A stretch of 64,000 nucleotides of DNA from assembly GCA_016707705.1 (NCBI GenBank), contig JADJHD010000022.1:31173-95172 (forward strand), given 5' to 3'. Source of the stretch: Bacteroidales bacterium (lineage in GTDB: Bacteria > Bacteroidota > Bacteroidia > Bacteroidales > UBA4417). Made by a program: the position numbers and the translations under genes. Positions 1 through 8,827 of this stretch are shown piece after piece; within the stretch, counting starts at the first letter, position 1, and every line of letters starts with the position of its first letter. Under the pieces are notes generated by a model that saw only the letters and a program-made list of their open reading frames with translations, searched no databases and had not been told where the DNA came from.

Positions 1-717
1 CAACCCGGAAACAGAGGCTGGAAGTTGATCAAGATTATTATTAAACAAGTTTAGAATCGTTATCTCTTTGAAATCACCGACTCGCAATGGCAAGCTGGAA
101 ACAGAAGATCCAAAGTTTAATATGTATAATTCATTGAGGGGATAATCTTTTGCATTCATTAATATTTCTTCAAGATTTACAGGCGTCCCAGCCTCCTCAC
201 AGGTTATGACAAGTCTGATGATTCCCTTGAATACCGGCATCTGATCAATCACTACCTGAACATATGGCATTGACATATTAATGGTTAATTCAGGCATTGA
301 TTCCTGCCAATCCGGATTCTTTATCGTTGGATTATCATCTTCCTTGTATTCCTCCACAATTTCATTCATGAGAGGATCCGCAAGGTCGATTTTAGCACCT
401 TCTCCCTGCTTAGATATTTTCCACATCTGGTTCCAGAGCTGCATCTTATATTCAACATCCTCTTTGATTTTTTCTTCATATTGTTCTCCGCTCCCAACGT
501 TTTGAGGGGCTTGCTGCCGAGCCCCAATCATCATCATTTGTTTGGAAAGTTCTGCAATTTTGACATTTGCGGAATCAGCATCTTTCTGATTTGTCCAGTC
601 CGTATCATGCATGATTTTTCCAATCTCTTTCTTCAGTTCGGCTGCCGTTTTTGCAGTTTCCTGCGCAAACGAACACCAAAAAGTGAGTACCAGCCCTAGT
701 AAGAGGAAATATTTCAT
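1..717 (-). CDS. Exported leucine-rich-repeat protein, 3' end outside window
   Basis: A reading frame of 239 codons runs from an ATG at 717 to the window edge without a stop. Residues 1-21 form a signal peptide (MKYFLLLGLVLTFWCSFAQ then E). The middle is charged and helical, with several Met and Gln residues. From about residue 195 two leucine-rich repeats of about 21-23 residues are visible (LYILNFGSSVSSLPLRVGDF and ITILNLFNNNLDQLPASVSG), so more repeats probably lie outside the window. It is on the same strand as the two following exported-protein genes. I infer a periplasmic or surface protein-binding role from the repeats; no specific function can be given. The start is chosen for the signal peptide. 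Confidence 0.75.
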   Translation of the reverse strand, partial: MKYFLLLGLVLTFWCSFAQETAKTAAELKKEIGKIMHDTDWTNQKDADSANVKIAELSKQMMMIGARQQAPQNVGSGEQYEEKIKEDVEYKMQLWNQMWKISKQGEGAKIDLADPLMNEIVEEYKEDDNPTIKNPDWQESMPELTINMSMPYVQVVIDQMPVFKGIIRLVITCEEAGTPVNLEEILMNAKDYPLNELYILNFGSSVSSLPLRVGDFKEITILNLFNNNLDQLPASVSGL

Positions 718-878
718 TGGGATTTGGTATTTACTGATAATTCAAATTCTCTGAAACGTAGTAATAAGTGCCATATAAGTTTAGTTAAGGTTCAATCATA
801 CAGCACTGCATTTAGCCTGATGTAAGTAAGCAATTTGAAATTAACTGAGTACAACCCGGAAAGGCTCCATCCACTCAC

Positions 879-1875
879 TCACCACCTTCTGCTCCAACCC
901 CAACAAGTATTGAGGAATAATAAAACTGGAAGATGGAAGCTTTTGTTAGCATATGTTTTAACAATGGTAAGGGCTGAAAGACCTGGCTTGAAAGAAGGAT
1001 TGTGAATTCCAGTCTGAGATTCAATAACCTTGTTATTTATATCATCAAGTGCATCATAATCATCAAATGAACCTTCAACATAAGTCCTGAAACCAATAAC
1101 AACTTTAATGTATTTCGGAGTAAAACGATTACAAAAATCCTGATGCTTTCTATTAATTGCATCATCAATTGCTTCCTGACATTGGAATTATCACAATCTT
1201 CACGCTGCTTATTCAGATCTTCTATTTCATCACTCATCGTTTCCCGAGCATCTTCAGCCTCTTTTTGTATTGTATCAAACTGCTGAAAATATTTCCACTC
1301 ACCAGCTCTCATCTTATCAATCATGAACTTCTGTTCATTTACAAGTTCAAATTGACTTCTTAACTCCTTTTGCTTCTGAGCCTGCTGTTCAGGATTAGCC
1401 ATTCCATCAGCCATCATCATGGTACCGTATCCCTGAGCCCATCTTTTTGGGAGGCAGTATCCATTTTTGAAAGTTTTTTAAAATCATTGATATCCATATT
1501 CATTTGTTCCATCAGCATGGCATTGGCTATCTCTTCCTTCTCAGTATCAGTCATTTTATCAGCGTTTTTAAGCCGTCGCGCATCAACTTCCGAATAACCC
1601 AGTTTTGTAAGTGAATTCTCACGAATCTGATCTTCATGTTCTTCCATAAAAGAATCCAAAGCTTCAGTTCGTCGGCTGATATCAGCTGACAATGAATCCA
1701 TAAATACGCTCATGGCCTCTCTCCAGATTCTGATATTTGCTGTATCAGCATCTGTAATGCTACAGGGATTTCCTGAATATCTAGGCACCTCAGCCAGATA
1801 CATTATCGGCGATGTTTGTCCGGATAACCCCAGTCCAATAAGAACGAATGCAACCAAGCAAATAGACTTTCTCAT
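879..1875 (-). pseudogene. Exported coiled-coil protein interrupted by two frameshifts
   Basis: The 5' part starts best at the ATG at 1875, giving a signal peptide (MRKSICLVAFVLIGLGLSGQ); an in-frame ATG at 1920 would add 15 residues. The first frame ends at 1417. Near 1444-1448 a run of five A (minus strand) seems to lack one base: adding one joins the first frame to MMMADGMANPEQQAQKQKEL in the second. A second one-base loss near 1181 moves coding into a third frame that reads CQEAIDDAINRKHQDF and continues to a TGA at 879-881. Much of the product is predicted helix rich in Glu, Lys, Met and Gln. The family is not recognised. Each segment is coherent in its own frame, so the gene was intact recently or is intact in reality and broken by sequence error. 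Confidence 0.6.
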
Positions 1876-1982
1876 AATTGCAGTTTTCAATTTATGATTC
1901 ATAAGACTTCTGAAATTCAATCTGGATTCGTTAGATGGAGAATATATTTCCCCAGAGCTATATGTTAAATAGGCTCAAGCCT

Positions 1983-3257
1983 TTACATCTTAATGAATTC
2001 CACTCTTCTGTTCAAAGCCTTATTCGTTGGAGTATCATTAGGTGCCACCGGCTGAGTTTCACCCATTCCATCAGTAACCAGCCTGTCACCATCCACACCG
2101 AACAGTTTTACGAGTTCATTCTTAACTGAAGCCGCTCTGCGCTTTGACAAATCAAGATTATCCGAATCCTTCCCATCAGAATCGGTATGCCCGACAATTT
2201 TAACTTTCACATCAGGAACCTCATTTAGAATTTTGGCTATATCCTTCAGAGTGCCATAGGATTCAGGCTTCACAACATCCTTATTTACATCAAAATAAAT
2301 TCCGTAGGTTACAAGCTTTCCTTCGGTGAGCAACTTATTCCTCATGTCAGGGGCAGCGGTTGTTATCTTGATATTCGTTACATACGATCCAGCTGACGCA
2401 CCCCGATATAATTGAAAGGCCAGTCGTGTAAATTTGCTGTCTTCATACAGATTGGTTGGCATATCCAGAACCTTTTCCCCGGCATGATAAATGCATACAC
2501 ACCTATTCTGCACCCAAATAATCACATGATTCAACTTCTCCTCAATTACTGGTTTAAGCGATGAATTTCCGGAGATTTTAGGATTGCTGGCTTTTAACCC
2601 CTGCGATTCCCAGCCAGTTTTAGCCACACTAACAACCAGGCCTGTTTTGCACGCATTGGGATCACTCATTTCCTTGAATGCACTTTCTCCATACATCACC
2701 ACGCCAACAGCATAGCGGCCACCTGCCTTTTTGGGTACTACATCGAATTCAACAATGAAATTCTTTGGGAAATCTATCGGCTTTAAAAACCACCAGGTTC
2801 CGTCAGTCGCATTGAGATTAAGCCAGTTCCCTGATGCAACATTCAATGTATTCACTTCCCCTGATTTATTGGTAGTCCAGAGCGCAGGGAAATCTCCAAT
2901 TGCATCCTGACTGAAATCCTCATAGAACAATACCTTGTCGCCCGGAACAAAATCATAATTTGAAAACGCTTTTAACGACTGCTGTTCTGATTGTTGACTC
3001 TCTTTTCCTTGCTGACTCTTCGAAGCATCTTCAGCTTTCTTTTCATCTTCCTTTTTCTTTTCTTCTTCTTTCTTCTTATCACCCTTTATTCCCTTCTCTA
3101 TCTCATCCAACCCCTTATCAATCCCCCTGTCAATTTTGTTATTCACTCGGTTATTAACCTTGTTTTCAATCTTCCGGCCAATATTGATTTGTCCGGACAC
3201 CATTGTTACGCTTAGCATACAGATAGCCAGCACAATAAATTGGAGATACCTTTTCAT
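1983..3257 (-). CDS. OmpA-family outer-membrane/peptidoglycan-binding protein
   Basis: 424 residues. A signal peptide (MKRYLQFIVLAICMLSVTMVSG) is followed by an Asn/Lys/Asp-rich stretch and a very charged Lys/Glu segment at about residues 55-75, probably a coiled or extended linker. A central domain (about 100-310) has no family I can name, though its FYEDFS and WTTNKSG start resembles a concanavalin-like beta fold. The C-terminal ~110 residues are a clear OmpA-like domain: YFDVNKDVVKPES, then IVGHTDSDG, then LSKRRAASVKNEL and NRRVEFIKM at the end. By family knowledge that domain binds peptidoglycan, tying the outer membrane to the wall. It ends with FIKM and no T9SS tail. The central domain's ligand is unknown. 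Confidence 0.85.
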   Translation of the reverse strand: MKRYLQFIVLAICMLSVTMVSGQINIGRKIENKVNNRVNNKIDRGIDKGLDEIEKGIKGDKKKEEEKKKEDEKKAEDASKSQQGKESQQSEQQSLKAFSNYDFVPGDKVLFYEDFSQDAIGDFPALWTTNKSGEVNTLNVASGNWLNLNATDGTWWFLKPIDFPKNFIVEFDVVPKKAGGRYAVGVVMYGESAFKEMSDPNACKTGLVVSVAKTGWESQGLKASNPKISGNSSLKPVIEEKLNHVIIWVQNRCVCIYHAGEKVLDMPTNLYEDSKFTRLAFQLYRGASAGSYVTNIKITTAAPDMRNKLLTEGKLVTYGIYFDVNKDVVKPESYGTLKDIAKILNEVPDVKVKIVGHTDSDGKDSDNLDLSKRRAASVKNELVKLFGVDGDRLVTDGMGETQPVAPNDTPTNKALNRRVEFIKM

Positions 3258-3369
3258 GGGACTTATTTTGAACTGTTAAAATATTTTTTGAATCTTAGTG
3301 TAAAGATAGATTCGGCATTTCTGCAGAATTATCCCTGTAAAAGGGGATTTTTTAGCTTCCTTTTCAATT

Positions 3370-3377
3370 TAGCTTTG
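3370..3377 (+). promoter_or_regulatory. -7 box TAGCTTTG of the kinase/regulator operon
   Basis: Matches the Bacteroidota housekeeping -7 consensus TAnnTTTG and ends 16 bases before the kinase ATG. No convincing -33 TTG was found upstream, so this rests on the -7 box and its position only. Confidence 0.45.
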
Positions 3378-3393
3378 TATTGATTTAACTACT

Positions 3394-5310
3394 ATGAAAT
3401 ATCCCGTTACAGTTTTGCTCCTTCTGTTTTTTCTGCCCCTGATTGGAGGAATGGCTCAGAACATTGATTCTGTCGCCAGAGTGACTGAGACTATACTCAC
3501 ATCTGAATTAAGCCGGGGGAATAAAAAGGTCGAAAAGACTGCTTCATACAGCAAGGACACGGCAACCATCGCAGAGTATCTGGATAAAGCAAGGGAGTAC
3601 CAGAAGTTCAATCATGATTCAATGCTTCTTTTTGCAAATACGGCTCTCACATCTGCACTGAAATTGAAAGATCTGGGGAAAATCTCCAGCTCAGTTCAGA
3701 TTCTCGGCAGATTCTATATCCTTAGGGAAGATTATGGCAAAGCGACTTCCTGTTTCTTGCTGGGACTCAATATTGAAGAAAAACTTGGGAACGCAGCTAA
3801 GGCAGCTGACCTCTATGATGATATTGGAAACATCTACAACTTTCAGGAAATTTTCGCAAAATCCTTGCACTATTACACCAAGGCAATGGATATATATATT
3901 CAGCGAAAAGACACTTTCAATTTAGCCAAGTCCTATTCCCATCTTGGCACACTGCATTCTTCCAGAGAGTTTTGCGAACATCGTGATGAATCCCAGAAAG
4001 CAGTTGATTTCAGTCTTGCACTCCAGTATTTCGAAAAATCAATCGCCTTATGCAATGCTATTCACTACGAGCCGCTTATGATAAATGGTCTGGTCAATGT
4101 AGCTGCTGTTTACAATAAGTTCAAGAAACCTGAACTGGCTTTGCCCCGACTTTTGAAAGCGATTGAATATTATAGGATTCACAATAACCTGAATAGCCTT
4201 ACCAGTACACTCCATACTTTAGGAAGAACCTACTTCCGGCTGGGCATGTATGATAAATCGATTCAGTCCCTCAACGAATCCCTTGAAATTTCGAGGAAAA
4301 ACAACCTTACAGATGGAATCCAGTATCTTTTTGAGGCGATGGCTCAAACCTATGCAGCCGATGGTGACTACAAGAATGCATACGAGAGCTATCTTAAGTA
4401 TATGACTTTAAGAGATTCATTGGTAACTGTTGAAAAAGCCCGGAGCCTGTTTGAGCTTGAAACAAAATACCAGACTGAAAAAAAGGAAAAGGAAATTCTT
4501 CAGCTTACTACTGAGAAACGGGAGAAAAATATCGCATTGCTTGGATTGGCGTCCCTTCTGCTCATTGTTGCTGTAATGGGATACTTCATCCTTAAAAATA
4601 TAAGGCATAAGCGAGTCATTGCCGAGCAGACGCTCAGGATTAAAGAACAGCAAATCCTGGAAATGGAAAAAGAACGTCAACTCATTGCTACCAAATCAGT
4701 GCTTCAGGGTGAAGAAGCAGAACGGAGTCGCATGGCCCGCGATCTTCACGATGGACTGGGCGGAATGCTGTCAAGTGTTAAAATAAACCTGTCATCTATG
4801 AAAGGGGATTCAATTATTTCGGAAGAAAATGCTGAAGTGTTCAACCATGCTCTCAGACTTCTTGACCATTCGATTACTGAGCTCAGGCGGGTAGCACATA
4901 ATATGATGCCTGAAACCCTGGTGCATTATGGACTGAAGGTAGCCTATGAAGATTTCATCAATCGGATTCGCACTGACCAAACCCCCAAAATAGATTTCCA
5001 GTTTTTCGGAGAAGAAAACCGCTATACCCGTGAACTTGAAATCACTCTTTACCGAATCGGACAGGAATTGGTAAACAATGCCATGAAGCATGCCTCTGCC
5101 TCACAAATCAGTCTTCAGTTTATTGCGGAACCCGGCCGTATCTGTCTCCAGGTAATTGATGATGGGAAAGGTTTCGATACTGCCCACCAGCAAGGAGGAA
5201 AGGGCATTGAAAGCATCCGCGACAGAGTTGCCGCCAATAATGGAAAATTTGAACTATGGAGCAAGCCCGGTGAAGGAACCGAAGCTACCATTGAATTTTT
5301 ACTATCTTAG
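3394..5310 (+). CDS. TPR-containing sensor histidine kinase (NarX/HisKA_3 type)
   Basis: 638 residues. Signal peptide at 1-22 (ending GGMAQ), then a sensor region of tetratricopeptide-like repeats (about 80-335), for instance KAADLYDDIGNIYNFQE and LNSLTSTLHTLGRTYFRLGM. One membrane segment lies at about 380-402, followed by a coiled coil. The dimerisation/phosphoacceptor motif RMARDLHDGLGG carries His452. The C-terminal ATPase domain shows the N box (NNAMKHA), the G1 box (DDGKGFD) and GKGIESIRDRV. This architecture predicts a membrane kinase whose periplasmic TPR domain senses a protein or peptide; the signal is unknown. The partner regulator starts 27 bases downstream on the same strand, so the two form a two-component operon. 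Confidence 0.92.
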   Translation: MKYPVTVLLLLFFLPLIGGMAQNIDSVARVTETILTSELSRGNKKVEKTASYSKDTATIAEYLDKAREYQKFNHDSMLLFANTALTSALKLKDLGKISSSVQILGRFYILREDYGKATSCFLLGLNIEEKLGNAAKAADLYDDIGNIYNFQEIFAKSLHYYTKAMDIYIQRKDTFNLAKSYSHLGTLHSSREFCEHRDESQKAVDFSLALQYFEKSIALCNAIHYEPLMINGLVNVAAVYNKFKKPELALPRLLKAIEYYRIHNNLNSLTSTLHTLGRTYFRLGMYDKSIQSLNESLEISRKNNLTDGIQYLFEAMAQTYAADGDYKNAYESYLKYMTLRDSLVTVEKARSLFELETKYQTEKKEKEILQLTTEKREKNIALLGLASLLLIVAVMGYFILKNIRHKRVIAEQTLRIKEQQILEMEKERQLIATKSVLQGEEAERSRMARDLHDGLGGMLSSVKINLSSMKGDSIISEENAEVFNHALRLLDHSITELRRVAHNMMPETLVHYGLKVAYEDFINRIRTDQTPKIDFQFFGEENRYTRELEITLYRIGQELVNNAMKHASASQISLQFIAEPGRICLQVIDDGKGFDTAHQQGGKGIESIRDRVAANNGKFELWSKPGEGTEATIEFLLS

Positions 5311-5337
5311 CATATCTGTTTCCAGGAATAACAGCAT

Positions 5338-5967
5338 ATGCCACAATTAGCGCTTATTGTAGAAGATCACCCTATTGTAAGTAACAGTATTTCAGGATTA
5401 ATCCAGTCCAATATCCGCGAACTGGAATGCCATGCAGTGAATACCGGTCAATCCGGATTAGCTTACCTCAATTCCCATAAACCTGACATTATCCTTCTGG
5501 ACATCAATCTCCCGGATATGAGTGGAATTGATTTCCTGCGGGATGCCTCTGCCCGCTTTCCAAACCTCAAGGTTCTTGCCTTAACTTCAATTGAACAACG
5601 GCATGTGGTAGAGCAAATGATGGCACTGGGGGTGAATGGCTTCATCCTTAAGAGTTCCGATACCGAAGAAATACTGGAGGCTATATCAACAGTTCTGAAT
5701 GGAGGTCAATATTTCAGCAAACAGGTAAGCCTGATTCTTAAGAACAAGAATTCAAACCAATCCAATATTCCGCTTCTAACGCGCCGTGAAGTGGAAGTGC
5801 TTCGACTTATTTCCGACGGACTTACCAATCAGGAAATTGCCGACAAGCTATTTATCTCCGCCTGGACAGTCGACAGCCACCGCAAAAACCTGCTCGTGAA
5901 ATTCGATGCCAAAAACACCGCCTCCCTCGTAAAAATCGCCGCCAGCCACGGCCTCCTCGACTATTGA
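5338..5967 (+). CDS. NarL/FixJ-family response regulator
   Basis: 209 residues. An N-terminal receiver domain has the acidic pair at 9-10 (VEDHP) and the phosphoacceptor Asp55 in LLDINLPDMSG, with a conserved Lys in FILKSSD. A LuxR-type helix-turn-helix follows at about 145-205 (LTRREVEVLRLISDGLTNQEIADKLFISAWTV, shown here only as LTRREVEVLRLISDGLTNQE). It is the natural phosphorylation partner of the preceding HisKA_3 kinase, 27 bases upstream. Targets cannot be read from the sequence. Length and domain order are standard for the family, and the start is the only sensible ATG. Confidence 0.93.
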   Translation: MPQLALIVEDHPIVSNSISGLIQSNIRELECHAVNTGQSGLAYLNSHKPDIILLDINLPDMSGIDFLRDASARFPNLKVLALTSIEQRHVVEQMMALGVNGFILKSSDTEEILEAISTVLNGGQYFSKQVSLILKNKNSNQSNIPLLTRREVEVLRLISDGLTNQEIADKLFISAWTVDSHRKNLLVKFDAKNTASLVKIAASHGLLDY

Positions 5968-5996
5968 AGGAGTTGTTGGTATTTAGTTGTTAGTGT

Positions 5997-6056
5997 TCGG
6001 GGTTCAAAGTTCGGGGTTCAAGGTGCGGGGTTCAAGGTTCGAAGTTAAAGGTGCAA
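5997..6056 (+). repeat. Short tandem GTTC-type repeats
   Basis: Imperfect copies of GGGGTTCAAAGTTC, GGGGTTCAAGGTGC and GGGGTTCAAGGTTCGAAGTT occur head to tail directly after the response regulator. The reverse complement of the same motif forms the array at 37905-38025, so this is a dispersed family and not a local accident. No coding signal. Confidence 0.7.
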
Positions 6057-6085
6057 TGTGCTAGTAACATATATTAGAACACAGA

Positions 6086-6247
6086 TCCGCCAGCTGCGGA
6101 CAAATTCTCAAATTCTCGCATCTCCACATCCTCACATCCCCATCCGCCAGCCGGCGGACTCCGCTTCGCTGCGCATCTCCACATCTTCACATCCTCACAT
6201 CCTCACATCCCCATCCGCCAGCCGGCGGACTCCGCTTCGCTGCGCAT
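6086..6247 (+). repeat. Palindromic TCCGCC(AGCC)GGCGGA repeats, REP-like
   Basis: Two near-identical units (6141-6176 and 6212-6247, 71 bases apart) contain TCCGCCAGCCGGCGGA followed by CTCCGCTTCGCTGCGCAT. Each can fold as a hairpin of six base pairs. A degenerate third copy, TCCGCCAGCTGCGGA, lies at 6086-6100. The spacers are runs of CACATCCTCACATC. A 13-base piece of the same palindrome in the other orientation occurs at 37840-37852. The units lie between the convergent ends of the response regulator and fbp, a usual place for REP-like elements. The rest of the 5968-6289 gap holds nothing else I can name. Confidence 0.75.
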
Positions 6248-6289
6248 CCCCACATTTTCAAATTTTCAAATTATCACATTTTCAAATTA

Positions 6290-7315
6290 CTACACCGAAT
6301 GTAACTCACTAAAATTCTTCGAATTCTGATACATAAACTCCTCAGCCTTTTCAACCATTTTCTTAGAACCAATAAACAATGGCGAACGTTGGTGAATATC
6401 ATAAGGCTCGATATCCAGAATCGGAGTAAAACCATCCGAGGCCTTGCCACCAGCCTGCTCAATGATAAAAGCCATGGGTGCACATTCGTATAGCAATCTC
6501 AACTTCCCAAGGGGGTTTTTTAAGTTACCTGGATAAATGAAAATCCCACCACGCATCAGATTGCGATGCACATCGGCAACCAACGAACCAACATATCTTG
6601 AATTATAGGGGCGGTTTGTTGACTTATCATCTACCTGACAGTATTTGATATACTTCTTTACTCCATCCGGGAAATAGATATAATTCGCTTCATTGATAGA
6701 GTATATGGTTCCCTCTTCCGGAATCTTCATATCAGGATGCGAAAGGAAAAACAACCCAACCGATGGGTCATAGGTAAATCCGTTAACCCCATTCCCGGTA
6801 GTATACACCAATATTGTTGAGCTACCATATATCACATAACCGGCAGCTACAATTTCCCTCCCTTTTTGCAGCAAATCATCTACTGAAGCCGATGAGCCTT
6901 CAGGTGAGATTCTCTTGTAGATTGAGAAAATAGTTCCTATTGGAATATTCACCTCTATATTGCTTGACCCATCCACAGGATCCATAGCTACAACATAATT
7001 CCCCTTTTGAGAATAGGCATTGCCGAAAATAATGAGATCCTCATTCTCTTCAGAAGCTATCGCAGCACACTGACCACCATGCTTCAAGGCATTTATAAAA
7101 TGATTGTTCGCATAAACATCCAGCTTTTTCTGCTCTTCTCCCTGAATGTTCGTCGATCCGAATAATCCATTTATGTCGGCCAGTCCCGCAATCCTGATCT
7201 CACGGTTAACAATCTTGGCAGCAATGGTGATGTCGTTCAGAAGCCTCGTAAAGTCCCCGGTTGCTCCAGGATACTCTATTTGCTTGTCATTGATGAATTC
7301 AACTAATGTTTTCAT
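6290..7315 (-). CDS. fbp: Fructose-1,6-bisphosphatase class I
   Basis: 341 residues, normal for class I. It hydrolyses fructose 1,6-bisphosphate to fructose 6-phosphate and phosphate in gluconeogenesis, in the cytoplasm, using divalent metal. Visible family motifs are the acidic SEENED segment, MDPVDGSSNIEVNIPIGTIF (metal- and phosphate-binding, canonical DPxDGSSN), MRGGIFIYPGN and RLLYECAPMAFIIEQAGGKA (substrate-binding end). The opposing glycolytic enzyme, a pyrophosphate-type phosphofructokinase, is encoded 1.5 kb away on the other strand. The start ATG at 7315 gives the usual N-terminus, MKTLVEFI. No promoter box is clear upstream. Confidence 0.95.
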   Translation of the reverse strand: MKTLVEFINDKQIEYPGATGDFTRLLNDITIAAKIVNREIRIAGLADINGLFGSTNIQGEEQKKLDVYANNHFINALKHGGQCAAIASEENEDLIIFGNAYSQKGNYVVAMDPVDGSSNIEVNIPIGTIFSIYKRISPEGSSASVDDLLQKGREIVAAGYVIYGSSTILVYTTGNGVNGFTYDPSVGLFFLSHPDMKIPEEGTIYSINEANYIYFPDGVKKYIKYCQVDDKSTNRPYNSRYVGSLVADVHRNLMRGGIFIYPGNLKNPLGKLRLLYECAPMAFIIEQAGGKASDGFTPILDIEPYDIHQRSPLFIGSKKMVEKAEEFMYQNSKNFSELHSV

Positions 7316-7443
7316 GGGAGAAGACTTGGTTTTTAGAATTGATATTATACGCTTTGTTGACAGTTAAAACATTGTTATTCTGTTCAATAACTCATTTATC
7401 CATAGTTGATATTTACCCAACTACCTGCTTCTAACAAATATAT

Positions 7444-7451
7444 TACTTTTG
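7444..7451 (+). promoter_or_regulatory. -7 box TACTTTTG before aspartate kinase
   Basis: TACTTTTGC fits TAnnTTTG and lies 28 bases before the ATG at 7479. Because the box overlaps a possible earlier ATG at 7449, it argues that translation starts at 7479. No clear -33 element. Confidence 0.5.
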
Positions 7452-7478
7452 CAATATAATTTATCTTATTGCCACAAA

Positions 7479-8753
7479 ATGAAGGTCTTTAAATTTGGAG
7501 GTGCTTCAGTAAAGGATGCAAATGCCGTTCGCAATGTAGCCAGGATCCTGGATGAATATTCCGGAGAGAGCCTTGTTGTTGTTGTTTCAGCCATGGGCAA
7601 AACTACAAATGCCCTTGAAAAGGTTATGACAGAATGGTATCAGGGTAACTCTGATTCCCATAATCTTACCTCAGAAATTGTCTCTTACCACAATACTATT
7701 CTCGAAATTCTATTTCCGGAAAAGGATCATCCTGTCTATATCTCTTTCAATGAGCGGATAAATCAGCTCCAATCCATTCTTTTAAAAGGTCCATCAGGCA
7801 ATTATGATATGGATTACGATCAGGTTGTGAGCATGGGCGAAATTTTATCGACAGTAATTATTCATGAATACCTGCTTTCAAAGGGAAAACCATCTGCATG
7901 GGTTGATGTAAGGGATATTGTCAGGACTGATAATACCTGGCGCGAGGGCAAGGTAGACTGGGATGTTACTACCTCTCTCATTCAAAAATCTTTGTTTCCG
8001 ATACTGGAAAAAGGCGGACTTGTGCTTACACAGGGATTTCTCGGAAGCACTGCAGAAGGACAAACCACTACTCTTGGAAGGGAAGGATCCGATTACACTG
8101 CTGCCATTCTCTCCTATGGACTGGATGCCGAAGAAATGGTTATCTGGAAGGATGTTCCCGGACTTCTTAATGCCGACCCCAAATACTTCAGCAAAACTGA
8201 GAAACTGGCTTCCATCTCATACCGCGAAGCAATTGAACTCTCCTATTACGGAGCTACCATCATTCATCCTAAGACAATAAAGCCTCTTCAAAACAAGAGC
8301 ATTCCACTAAGCATCAAATCATTTGTCGATACCGCCAGCGATGGCACACTGATTCAGGAAGACACAAAATCTGATCACCTCATCCCTTCCTTTATTTTCA
8401 AGGTTGATCAGGTGCTTCTTTCTATTTCACCCCGCGACTTTTCCTTCATTGATGAGCAAAACCTGAGTGACATCCTCGCTCTTTTTGCCGATCTGAATAT
8501 CCATATTCACTTGATGCAAAATACAGCCCTTAGTTTCTCTGTTTGCATCGACAATAACGACCGGAAACTGCCTTTGCTTTTTGACGCCCTGAGGAAAAAC
8601 TATAAGGTCAGATACAATACAGGTCTGGAACTTATCACCATCCGGCATTATGATCAACCTACCATCGACAGGGTTATGGAGGACGGGAAATTCATCCTTC
8701 TGGAGATGAGAAGCAGGGCAACTGCTCAATTCGTAGTAAGGCCTATCCCTTGA
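7479..8753 (+). CDS. lysC: Aspartate kinase
   Basis: 424 residues. It phosphorylates L-aspartate with ATP, the first step towards lysine, threonine, methionine and diaminopimelate. The N-terminal motif MKVFKFGGASVKD (family KFGGxSV) fixes the start at 7479 and not at the longer frame opening at 7449. Further signatures are SMGEILS, TLGREGSDYTAAILSYGLDA and VIWKDVPGLLNADPKYF. The last ~125 residues form a regulatory ACT-type region (LLSISPRDFSFID onwards). It is a stand-alone kinase without a fused homoserine dehydrogenase. A promoter for the next gene overlaps its stop codon, so the two genes are probably separate units. Confidence 0.93.
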   Translation: MKVFKFGGASVKDANAVRNVARILDEYSGESLVVVVSAMGKTTNALEKVMTEWYQGNSDSHNLTSEIVSYHNTILEILFPEKDHPVYISFNERINQLQSILLKGPSGNYDMDYDQVVSMGEILSTVIIHEYLLSKGKPSAWVDVRDIVRTDNTWREGKVDWDVTTSLIQKSLFPILEKGGLVLTQGFLGSTAEGQTTTLGREGSDYTAAILSYGLDAEEMVIWKDVPGLLNADPKYFSKTEKLASISYREAIELSYYGATIIHPKTIKPLQNKSIPLSIKSFVDTASDGTLIQEDTKSDHLIPSFIFKVDQVLLSISPRDFSFIDEQNLSDILALFADLNIHIHLMQNTALSFSVCIDNNDRKLPLLFDALRKNYKVRYNTGLELITIRHYDQPTIDRVMEDGKFILLEMRSRATAQFVVRPIP

Positions 8754-8778
8754 TAAATCAAGGAATTTTGTAAATTTG
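8750..8778 (+). promoter_or_regulatory. Promoter of PPi-phosphofructokinase: TTG-N18-TAAATTTG
   Basis: A -33 TTG at 8750-8752 and a -7 TAAATTTG at 8771-8778 are 18 bases apart, a good match to the Bacteroidota primary sigma consensus. The ATG is 49 bases downstream of the -7 box. The -33 element overlaps the lysC stop codon. Confidence 0.65.
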
Positions 8779-8827
8779 GCATTCAAAAGACTATCTAATT
8801 ACATTCAATTAAATCATCCACATACTT

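Noticed and set aside
3326..3358. Possible hairpin with ATCCC and GGGAT and a T run
   Set aside because: Only five pairs with an eight-base loop, and it lies between divergent genes where a terminator is not expected.
6058..6312. Plus-strand open frame of 84 codons
   Set aside because: It spans the REP-like repeats and the end of fbp on the other strand; the product is His/Pro/Ser repeats.
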